NCBI RefSeq assembly: GCF_013044135.1 | Contig: NZ_JABEPP010000003.1 | Location: 620,001 to 684,000 of the forward strand | Length of the DNA: 64,000 bases | Source of the DNA: Enterovirga aerilata | GTDB lineage: Bacteria; Pseudomonadota; Alphaproteobacteria; Rhizobiales; Beijerinckiaceae | Direction: 5' to 3' | Shown here: one piece after another, positions 55,429 through 64,000 of the stretch | How positions within the stretch are numbered: the first letter of the stretch is position 1 | Layout of the letters: each line of letters opens with the position of its first letter | Made by a program: the position numbers and the translations under genes | The notes under the pieces: model-generated | Seen by the model: only the letters and a program-made list of their open reading frames with translations | Databases searched by the model: none | What the model was told of the DNA's origin: nothing

Positions 55429-55698
55429 ATGGTCTCCAAGGATTTCATCCGCCAGCTTCAGGGCTATGGGCTGACGACGGCCCAGATCCTGTACGGCATG
55501 CCGGACCATCCGAACGTCCTCCAGACCTTCATCTGGCAGCAATACGATCTTGCGCCGAATTTCCCGGTCCTGACCAGGTTCCTGGCCTTCTGGCAGCGGG
55601 AGATCGAGGGTCCCCTCCATTCCGTGCAGGTGGCCCATGCGGGCCTGATCCGCCCTGCTGAATTCCGGGCGGTCAACGGCGAGCTGATGCTGCACTGA
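55429..55698 (+). CDS. usg: Usg family protein (trp-associated, function unknown)
   Basis: A small cytosolic protein of 89 residues containing FIRQLQGYGLTTAQILYGMPDHPNVLQTFIWQQYDLAPNFPVL and FWQREIEGPLHSVQVAHAGLIRPAEFR, which define the Usg family of alphaproteobacteria. It is named from its place upstream of a trp gene in Caulobacter; here no trp gene follows. The ATG is preceded by a strong AAGGAGG. A CIRCE element upstream suggests stress control. Two hairpins follow the stop. Confidence 0.88.
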   Translation: MVSKDFIRQLQGYGLTTAQILYGMPDHPNVLQTFIWQQYDLAPNFPVLTRFLAFWQREIEGPLHSVQVAHAGLIRPAEFRAVNGELMLH

Positions 55699-55734
55699 GA
55701 TCAGCTCCGTCACGGCCCGATCTGCGAGTCCCCG

Positions 55735-55794
55735 GCCCACGGCTTGGCCCGTGGGCGCCGCTGGTCTAGAGAGGCGCTCTCCCTCCCAGCGGCG
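55735..55794. terminator. Two tandem hairpins after usg
   Basis: GCCCACGG (55735-55742) pairs with CCGTGGGC (55749-55756) over a six-base loop; CGCCGCTGG (55756-55764) pairs with CCAGCGGCG (55786-55794) over a longer loop. They abut, lie just behind the usg stop and before exoD, and are likely to end the usg transcript, although no T-run follows either one. Confidence 0.5.
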
Positions 55795-55802
55795 ATCCCC
55801 GG

Positions 55803-56399
55803 TTGTTTCCTGAAGCGCGCATCTCTGCGGTCCTCTCCTCGCTGGCGCGGAACGCGGGCGAGCGGCTGACCGTCGCCGACATCGTCTCCGTCCTGCGCGA
55901 TCGGGCCTTCGCCCTGCTCGTCGTGCTGCTCGGGCTGCCCAACTGCCTGCCGATGCCGCCGCCGATCCCCTTCGTGTGCGGCCTCCTCCTGGCGCTCGTC
56001 GCGGCTCAGCTCGCGGCCGGGCGGCCCACCCCCTGGCTGCCGCGTACGCTCCTGCGCCGTTCCGTGCCGCAGGATGCGGTCGAGCGCGCCGTCGGGCGCG
56101 CGCTTCCCATCCTCCAGAAGCTCGAGCGCTGGTCCAGGCCGCGGATCGAGTTCTTCGAGACGCCGATCGCCGTGCGCATCCTCGGGCTCGTTCTCATCGT
56201 GCTTGCGCTCGGACTGCTCGTCGCCGCGCCCATCATCGGCCAGATCCCGCTCGGCATCGCGGTGTGCCTCGTCGGGCTCGGCCTCGTCGAGCGGGACGGC
56301 GTCCTGGTCGTGGTAGGCTTGATTGCCGGTCTGGGCGGCCTCGCGCTGAGCTTCGGCTTCATCTGGGCGGTGGTCAGCGGCCTTGCGGCCATCTTCTGA
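55803..56399 (+). CDS. ExoD-family exopolysaccharide synthesis protein
   Basis: A 198-residue integral membrane protein with about four hydrophobic segments. The ExoD signature is LTVADIVSVLRDRAFALLVVLLGLPNCLPMPPPIPFVCGLLL at the N-terminus, followed by helices near 125-195 (ILGLVLIVLALGLLVAAPIIGQIPLGIAV). ExoD of rhizobia affects exopolysaccharide and alkaline tolerance; the molecular role is unknown. The start is TTG at 55803 with no strong ribosome site, so the exact N-terminus is uncertain. Confidence 0.83.
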   Translation: MFPEARISAVLSSLARNAGERLTVADIVSVLRDRAFALLVVLLGLPNCLPMPPPIPFVCGLLLALVAAQLAAGRPTPWLPRTLLRRSVPQDAVERAVGRALPILQKLERWSRPRIEFFETPIAVRILGLVLIVLALGLLVAAPIIGQIPLGIAVCLVGLGLVERDGVLVVVGLIAGLGGLALSFGFIWAVVSGLAAIF

Positions 56400-56483
56400 C
56401 GCGGGTCCGTACCTTACGAAGAGTTCATCCGAGCGAGAGAGCACCGTAAGGCGGCGGCTCCTATACCCATCCTCATCCCCAAG

Positions 56484-56515
56484 GGCGGAAGCCGGACCCC
56501 CCAGTCCGGACCGCC
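56484..56515. other. Hairpin upstream of the response-regulator gene (distal)
   Basis: Two nested stems: GGCGG (56484-56488) with CCGCC (56511-56515), enclosing CCGGAC and GTCCGG around a short C-rich loop. It lies about 85 bases behind exoD and may terminate that transcript or form the start of a structured leader before the two-component genes. Confidence 0.4.
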
Positions 56516-56580
56516 GCTCTCAGAAGGGAACGGGACGCGGGGCTGCCATGTCGCCCCCCGCCAGCTCTGCGGCTCGTGGC

Positions 56581-56611
56581 GGCAGGCCGGATCACCCCGA
56601 TCCGGCCTGCC
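56581..56611. other. Perfect 13-base inverted repeat upstream of the response-regulator gene (proximal)
   Basis: The arm GGCAGGCCGGATC (56581-56593) is exactly complementary to GATCCGGCCTGCC (56599-56611) over a five-base loop ACCCC. It ends 23 bases before the response-regulator ATG, inside what should be its leader. No T-run follows, so a simple terminator is less likely than a leader structure or binding site. Confidence 0.6.
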
Positions 56612-56634
56612 GTTCCGTTCAAGGGCGCGCTACC

Positions 56635-57330
56635 ATGGCCGACATGCGCATCCTCATCATCGAAGACGACCGGGAAGCCCGCGAGTACCTGGCCAAGGCC
56701 TTCCGCGAGTCCGGTCATGTCGCCGATGCCGCACCGGACGGTCTCGACGGCTATGCGCTTGCCCGGGAAGGGGCCTACGACGTCCTCGTCGTCGACCGCA
56801 TGCTGCCCAAGCTCGACGGCCTGTCGCTGATCCGCTCCCTGCGCGAGCAGAAGGTCGACACGCCCGCCATCATCCTGTCGGCCCTCGGCCAGGTGGACGA
56901 CCGCGTGAAGGGGCTGCGTGCGGGCGGCGACGACTACCTGCCGAAGCCCTATTCCTTCTCCGAGCTGCTCGCGCGCGTGGAGGTGCTGGCGCGCCGCGGC
57001 ACGGGCGCGGCCCGTGGGGAGCCGACGAGCTACACGGTCGGCGACCTCGTGCTCGACCGCCTCTCGCACCGCGTCACGCGCGGCGGGCAGGAGATCCCGC
57101 TCCAGCCGCGGGAGTTCCGGCTCCTCGAATACCTCGTGCGCCATGCCGGCCAGGTCGTGACCCGCACGATGCTGCTGGAGCATGTCTGGGACTACCATTT
57201 CGATCCTCAGACCAACGTGATCGACGTTCACGTCTCCCGCCTCAGGTCCAAGATCGACAAGGGGTTCGATCGGCCGCTCATCCACACGATCCGCGGCGCC
57301 GGGTACATGGTCCGTGACACCGCAAAGTAG
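56635..57330 (+). CDS. OmpR-family response regulator
   Basis: A 231-residue two-domain regulator. The receiver domain (residues ~4-118) has the acidic pair EDD, phospho-acceptor aspartate in VLVVDRMLPKLDG, LSAL and the lysine in YLPKPYSF. The winged-helix output domain (~130-228) has LQPREFRLLEYLVRHAGQVVTRTMLLEHVWDYHFDPQTNVIDVHVSRLRSKI. The ATG at 56635 (MADMRILIIEDD) is chosen. It overlaps the kinase gene by 17 bases. A pair in front of glnE is known from other Hyphomicrobiales; target genes are unknown. Confidence 0.93.
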   Translation: MADMRILIIEDDREAREYLAKAFRESGHVADAAPDGLDGYALAREGAYDVLVVDRMLPKLDGLSLIRSLREQKVDTPAIILSALGQVDDRVKGLRAGGDDYLPKPYSFSELLARVEVLARRGTGAARGEPTSYTVGDLVLDRLSHRVTRGGQEIPLQPREFRLLEYLVRHAGQVVTRTMLLEHVWDYHFDPQTNVIDVHVSRLRSKIDKGFDRPLIHTIRGAGYMVRDTAK

Positions 57331-58723
57331 CTTCCTTCCCAAGCTTTTCCGGACGACGGCCTTCAAGCTGTCATTCGCCTACCTGGTCACCTTCGCGGTC
57401 TTCGCCTTCGTCATCCTGGGCTACGTCGCCTGGAACGCCACGAAGGTGCTCGACAGCCAGATCATCGACACGATCGAGGCCGAGATCACGGGCCTTGCCG
57501 AGCAGTACCGGCTCGCCGGCATCCGGCGTCTCGTCGCGATCGTGGATCGCCGCTCGCGCCAGCCCGGCGCCTCCCTGTACCTGGTGACGAATTTCCAGGG
57601 CGAGCGCATCGCCGGCAATGTCGGCTCGCTTCCGCCCGGGACGCTGAACGAGGCGGGCCAGAAGGAGGTCACCTATGCCCGGCTGGACGAGGATGCGCGG
57701 GAGCACAGCGCCATCGTGCGGGTCTATATCCTGCCCGGCGGCTTCCGCCTCCTGGTCGGACGCGACGTCGACGAGCGCGTCCGCATTCGCGAGATCATCG
57801 GCCGCGCGTTCGGGCTGTCGCTTCTGCTGATCTGCGTCCTCGGCTGCCTGGGCGGCTGGTTCGTCGCCCGGCGCGTGCTGAAACGGGTGGACGACATGAC
57901 GGCCATGACCGAGACGATCATGGCCGGCAATCTCGACGGCCGGCTTCAGATCGCCGGCACGGGCGACGAGCTCGACCGGCTCGCACAGCATCTCAACGCC
58001 ATGCTGGACCGCATCGGCGAGCTGATGGCGGGCCTGACGGAGGTCTCCAACAACATCGCGCACGATCTGAAGACGCCGCTGACGCGCCTGAGGAACCGCG
58101 CCGACGAAGCGTTGCGCGGAGCGCGCAGCGCCGAGGAGCTGCGGGCCTCGCTCGAGGCCGTGATCGAGGAGAGCGACAACCTCATCCGGGTCTTCAACGC
58201 GCTCCTCATGATCGCCCGCCTCGAAGCCGGGCATCAGAGCGAGGGCATGGCGGATTTCGACGCGGCCGAGGTGGCGCGCGGCGTCGCCGATATGTACGAA
58301 CCGGTCGCCGAGGAGGCCGGGACCGAGCTCAAGGTGGAGGTCGAGCCGGGCCTGCCTGTCCATGGCAGCCGCGAGCTTCTCGGCCAGGCGGTGGCGAATC
58401 TCGTCGACAACGCCATCAAGTACGGGACCGAGGGGGGCCGCCCGGCGGCTGCGCCCGTGACGGTGAGGGCGCGCAAGGACGATGACACCGTGATCATCAC
58501 CGTCGGGGACCGCGGGCCGGGCATCCCGGTGGACGAGCGCGACCGGGTGCTCGGGCGCTTCGTGCGGCTGGAGGAGGCGCGCTCCCGCCCCGGCTTCGGG
58601 CTCGGCCTCAGCATCGCGGCGGCGGTCGCCCGTCTCCACGGCGGCACGCTGAAGCTGAACGACAACCAGCCGGGACTCGAGGTCCAGCTCTGCATCCCGG
58701 CGCGCGCGGCCGGCTCGGCATGA
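57314..58723 (+). CDS. Membrane sensor histidine kinase (partner of the OmpR-family regulator)
   Basis: A 469-residue kinase starting with GTG at 57314. Two membrane helices (LSFAYLVTFAVFAFVILGYVAW and LLLICVLGCLGGWFVA) flank a periplasmic sensor region of about 130 residues. A HAMP domain (~190-245) precedes the HisKA H-box NIAHDLKTPLTRLRNR. The ATPase domain has N-box VANLVDNAIKYG, G1 DRGPGIPVD and G2 GFGLGLSIAAAV. It overlaps the regulator gene upstream and glnE downstream (ATGA). Confidence 0.93.
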   Translation: MTPQSSFLPKLFRTTAFKLSFAYLVTFAVFAFVILGYVAWNATKVLDSQIIDTIEAEITGLAEQYRLAGIRRLVAIVDRRSRQPGASLYLVTNFQGERIAGNVGSLPPGTLNEAGQKEVTYARLDEDAREHSAIVRVYILPGGFRLLVGRDVDERVRIREIIGRAFGLSLLLICVLGCLGGWFVARRVLKRVDDMTAMTETIMAGNLDGRLQIAGTGDELDRLAQHLNAMLDRIGELMAGLTEVSNNIAHDLKTPLTRLRNRADEALRGARSAEELRASLEAVIEESDNLIRVFNALLMIARLEAGHQSEGMADFDAAEVARGVADMYEPVAEEAGTELKVEVEPGLPVHGSRELLGQAVANLVDNAIKYGTEGGRPAAAPVTVRARKDDDTVIITVGDRGPGIPVDERDRVLGRFVRLEEARSRPGFGLGLSIAAAVARLHGGTLKLNDNQPGLEVQLCIPARAAGSA

Positions 58724-61608
58724 GCGCCGGTTCGCGGCCTCTGGCGGAGCTGGTCCAGGCGCCGGACCATCATCCGCTCTCGGCCGGGGAGCCTCCCTTC
58801 GCCGGCCTCGTCCGCTTCGCGGGGCTCTACTCGCCCTATCTCCGGCAGCTGGCCGGCTCCGATCCGGCACGCCTCGACCGCCTGGCAGCAGGCGAGCCGC
58901 AGGCGGCGAACGCGGCGATCGTCGCCGCACAGCGCGCCGTCGGCTGCCGCTTTGCCGCGGGCGAGCTCTCGCGCGACGAAGCGATGCGCGAGCTGCGCCG
59001 GAACAAGAGCGCGCATGCGCTCCTCGTCTCCCTCGCCGATCTCGGCCGCGTGTGGAACGTCGAGGAGGTGACGCTCGCCCTGTCCGACTTCGCCGACGCC
59101 TCCGTCCGGAGCGCGGTCGAGATCGCGCTGGCCGAGCTCGCCATGGCTGGGAAGCTGCCCGCCTTTGCGCCCGGGGCCGATCTCGCCGGCTCCGGCCTCG
59201 TCGTCCTGGCGCTCGGCAAGCATGGCGCCGGGGAGCTGAACTTCTCCAGCGACGTCGACCTCGTGGTCTTCTACGACCCGAAATCGGAGGCGGCCTCCGG
59301 CTCCCCGGAGGCTCCGGCCAAGCTCTATACCCGCCTCGCCCAGAGCGTCGCCAGGCTTCTCCAGGAGCGCACGGTGGACGGCTACGTGCACCGGGTGGAT
59401 TACCGCCTGCGGCCCGATCCGGCCTCGACCCCGCCCGCGGTCTCGCTGCCGGGAGCCTTCGTGTACTACGAGAGCGTGGGCCAGAACTGGGAGCGCGCCG
59501 CGATGATCAAGGCGCGCCCGATCGCGGGCGACGTCGCGCTCGGCGAGCGCTTCCTCGCCGATCTCGCGCCCTTCATCTGGCGCAAGTATTTCGACTTCGC
59601 CTCCATCGCCGATATCCACGCGATGAAGCGTCAGATCCATGCGGTGCGCGGGCATGGCGAGATCGCGGTGGCGAGCCACGACATCAAGCTCGGGCGGGGC
59701 GGGATCCGCGAGATCGAGTTCTTCGTGCAGACGCAGCAGCTCGTCTTCGGCGGCAGGAGGCCGAAGCTGCGCGGCCGCCGCACGCTGGACATGCTGGGCG
59801 CGCTGCACGACGAGGGCTGGATCACGGCGGAAGCGCGCGACGAGATGGCGGAAGCCTACCGCTTCCTGCGCACCGTCGAGCATCGGCTGCAGATGGTGGC
59901 GGACGAGCAGACGCAGCGGCTGCCGTCGCGCGACGACGAGCTCGCCGCTTTCGCCCGCTTCTGCGGCTACGAGGACCTGCCGGCCTTCGCGTCCGCCCTG
60001 ACGCGGCGGGCGCAGCGCGTGCAGCACCATTACGGGCTCCTCTTCGAGGAGGGGCCCGAACTCGCCTCCGATCTCGGCGACCTCGTCTTCACCGGCGCCA
60101 GCGTCGATCCGGGCACGGTCGAAACGCTCCGGCGGCTCGGCTTTCGCGACCCGGAACTCGCCGCCGAGACCGTCCGCGGCTGGCATTTCGGCCGCCGCGC
60201 CGCGGTGACGAGCGCACGGGCGCGCGAGGTGTTGACCGAGCTCACGCCCGCCCTCCTCGCAGCGCTCGGCGGATCCGCCGATCCCGACGGCGCGCTCGCT
60301 CGGCTCGACCGCGCCTTCGCCCGGATGCCGGCCGCGGTCGAGCTCCTCACCATCCTGCGCTCGCACGAGAGGCTGCGGCTTCTCTTCGCCGACCTCCTCG
60401 GCAGCGCGCCGCGGCTGGCGGAGACGGTCGCAGTCAGCCCGCATGTCCTCGACGCCATCCTCGATCCGAGCTTCGCCGCGCCGGCGCGCGACGAGGCCGC
60501 CGCGGAGGCCGAGATCCGCGGCCTCGTCGGCACGCCCGGCAGCACGGAGGAGTTCCTGGACCGGGTGCGCGATGCCTTCCGCCAGGTGCATTTCGCGACC
60601 GGATCGCGCCTCCTCTCCGGCGTGATCTCGCCAGCCGAGGCCGGGATGTCCTTCGCGGCGATCGCGCAGGGAGTGGTCAGGCTCTGCCTCGAATGGGCCG
60701 CACGCGCCTTCGCAGAGGAGCACGGCACGGTGCCGGGCGCCCGCATGGCCGTGCTCGGGCTCGGCCGGCTCGGCGTGCGCGACCTCACGGCGGGCTCCGA
60801 TCTCGACCTCGTGGTCCTGTACGATTTCGACGAGGCGCGCCGGACCAGCGACGGGAGGCGCCCGCTCGACGCGGTCGTCTACCACACGCGCCTCACGCAG
60901 CGTCTGATCGCGGCGCTCACGGCGCCGACCCGGCGCGGGCGGCTGTACGAGGTCGACATGCGGCTGCGGCCCTCCGGCACGAAGGGCCCCGTCGCGTCGC
61001 AGTACCGCGGCTTCATCGCCTATCATCGGGCCGAGGCCGAGCTCTGGGAGCACATGGCGCTGACCCGCGCCCGCGTCCTCGCCGGGGACGCGGCTTTCGC
61101 AGAGGAGGCGGCGGCGGCGATCCATTCGATCCTCGCGCAGCCGCGGTCGAGCGCCGACGTCTTCCGCCGCGTTGGCGAGATGCGCGAGCTCGTCGCCCGG
61201 GAAAAGGGCGAGCAGGATTTCTGGGATCTCAAGCTCGCGGCCGGCGGCATCATGGATCTCGACTTCCTCGCGCAGGCTCTCGTCCTGACGCATGCTTCGG
61301 AGCATCCCTCGCTCCTGGGGCAGGGCACGCCCGGCGTCATCGCGGAGGCGGGGCGGGCCGGCATCCTCGCTCCGGACGCGGCGGCGCGCCTCGCCGAGGC
61401 CCATCGCGTGCTCGACGACGTCGCGCATTGGCAGCGGCTCACGGTCGGCGAGACGCAGGGCGAGGCGGCGCCCCCGGCCATGCTGCGTCGGCTCGCGGCG
61501 CTCGTCGGTGCGCCCGGCCCGGATGAGCTCGTGGCCCGGCTGGGCGAGATCAGGACGGAGGTCCGGACGATCTTCCGCGCCGTGCTCGGCGAGCCAAGCC
61601 AGCGTTAG
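58720..61608 (+). CDS. glnE: Bifunctional glutamine synthetase adenylyltransferase/deadenylyltransferase
   Basis: Controls glutamine synthetase by adding or removing AMP in response to PII state. The 962-residue protein has two nucleotidyltransferase domains: an N-terminal deadenylylating domain (GKHGAGELNFSSDVDLVVFYD, metal DVD) and a C-terminal adenylylating domain (LGRLGVRDLTAGSDLDLVVLYDFD). Helical regulatory regions lie between and behind them (for example GGIREIEFFVQTQQLVFGG and AGGIMDLDFLAQALVLTH). Its start overlaps the kinase gene by four bases, so nitrogen control and the two-component pair share a message. It converges on the pleC-like gene with six bases between. Confidence 0.96.
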   Translation: MSAGSRPLAELVQAPDHHPLSAGEPPFAGLVRFAGLYSPYLRQLAGSDPARLDRLAAGEPQAANAAIVAAQRAVGCRFAAGELSRDEAMRELRRNKSAHALLVSLADLGRVWNVEEVTLALSDFADASVRSAVEIALAELAMAGKLPAFAPGADLAGSGLVVLALGKHGAGELNFSSDVDLVVFYDPKSEAASGSPEAPAKLYTRLAQSVARLLQERTVDGYVHRVDYRLRPDPASTPPAVSLPGAFVYYESVGQNWERAAMIKARPIAGDVALGERFLADLAPFIWRKYFDFASIADIHAMKRQIHAVRGHGEIAVASHDIKLGRGGIREIEFFVQTQQLVFGGRRPKLRGRRTLDMLGALHDEGWITAEARDEMAEAYRFLRTVEHRLQMVADEQTQRLPSRDDELAAFARFCGYEDLPAFASALTRRAQRVQHHYGLLFEEGPELASDLGDLVFTGASVDPGTVETLRRLGFRDPELAAETVRGWHFGRRAAVTSARAREVLTELTPALLAALGGSADPDGALARLDRAFARMPAAVELLTILRSHERLRLLFADLLGSAPRLAETVAVSPHVLDAILDPSFAAPARDEAAAEAEIRGLVGTPGSTEEFLDRVRDAFRQVHFATGSRLLSGVISPAEAGMSFAAIAQGVVRLCLEWAARAFAEEHGTVPGARMAVLGLGRLGVRDLTAGSDLDLVVLYDFDEARRTSDGRRPLDAVVYHTRLTQRLIAALTAPTRRGRLYEVDMRLRPSGTKGPVASQYRGFIAYHRAEAELWEHMALTRARVLAGDAAFAEEAAAAIHSILAQPRSSADVFRRVGEMRELVAREKGEQDFWDLKLAAGGIMDLDFLAQALVLTHASEHPSLLGQGTPGVIAEAGRAGILAPDAAARLAEAHRVLDDVAHWQRLTVGETQGEAAPPAMLRRLAALVGAPGPDELVARLGEIRTEVRTIFRAVLGEPSQR

Positions 61609-61614
61609 GCAGGC

Positions 61615-63942
<2,328 letters not shown>

Positions 63943-64000
63943 GCGAGCTCCCCTGCTCATCTTGCCCCGTTCGGGAAGACGTGCCGCATCTCCTCGAATC

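Noticed and set aside
58234-61428. A 1064-codon minus-strand open frame antisense to glnE
   Set aside because: Composition is the shadow of the glnE frame (Arg/His/Glu/Leu-rich), no domain is visible, and glnE on the + strand explains the region fully.

Overview
The window is a high-GC (about two thirds G+C by eye) chromosomal stretch of an alphaproteobacterium, most likely of the order Hyphomicrobiales (Rhizobiales). Evidence for this is the gene order hda-ppk-ppx-rnd-aspS, the iscS-sufBCDS-sufT operon, the dgt-argS-SPOR-nagZ-scpAB block, a glnE flanked by a two-component pair and a PleC-type kinase, and small families such as Usg, BcsS and ExoD. No rRNA, tRNA, CRISPR array, insertion sequence or prophage was seen. 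Coding density is very high, and many genes overlap by 1-8 bases.

Layout. 1-11148 is housekeeping: a partial purM, a CDP-alcohol phosphatidyltransferase, an AI-2E-family permease, hda, the polyphosphate pair ppk/ppx, rnd, aspS and an alpha/beta hydrolase. 11149-18990 is the Fe-S assembly operon (cysteine desulfurase, sufB, two small unrecognised genes, sufC, sufD, sufS, sufT, a glyoxalase-fold gene). It is preceded by an Irr/Iron-Rhodo-like palindrome, and a perfect FNR/FixK-type palindrome lies directly upstream of sufB. 19077-25930 is a periplasmic redox island. It holds a soluble cytochrome c and then a tightly overlapping operon: a two-subunit molybdenum hydroxylase (iorAB type), a small cytochrome c, the FccB flavoprotein and soxX-soxY-soxZ-soxA. 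SoxB and SoxCD are absent from the window. 25931-31667 is a hexuronate/pectin-breakdown module (cupin, kduD, kduI, TRAP transporter dctMQP) with a divergent GntR regulator.

31677-41410 is accessory: a penicillin-acylase-family hydrolase, an orphan CoxL-like molybdopterin subunit whose catalytic glutamate position is a glutamine, a TPR-methyltransferase fusion, and a TetR regulator. An array of four palindromes at helical spacing separates this TetR gene from a divergent glycosyltransferase/acyltransferase pair. 41510-54303 returns to core genes: maeB, a large exported protein of unknown function, erpA, dgt, a VapBC-type toxin-antitoxin pair wedged before argS, then argS, a SPOR protein, nagZ, scpA and scpB. 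54313-63942 holds bcsS, usg (behind a CIRCE element), exoD, an OmpR/EnvZ-type two-component pair, glnE and a PAS histidine kinase resembling PleC.

The most unusual item is the iorAB-cytochrome-fccB-soxXYZA operon. It keeps the SoxXA conjugating enzyme, the SoxYZ carrier and the flavocytochrome sulfide dehydrogenase, lacks the hydrolase and sulfane dehydrogenase, and is co-transcribed with a different molybdenum enzyme. Next come the Glu-to-Gln orphan CoxL homologue, the CIRCE element in front of usg, the four-operator array, and the two unknown small genes inside the suf operon. Interspersed palindromic repeats sit at three operon-internal positions: sufD/sufS, the fccB start, and dctP/dctQ.
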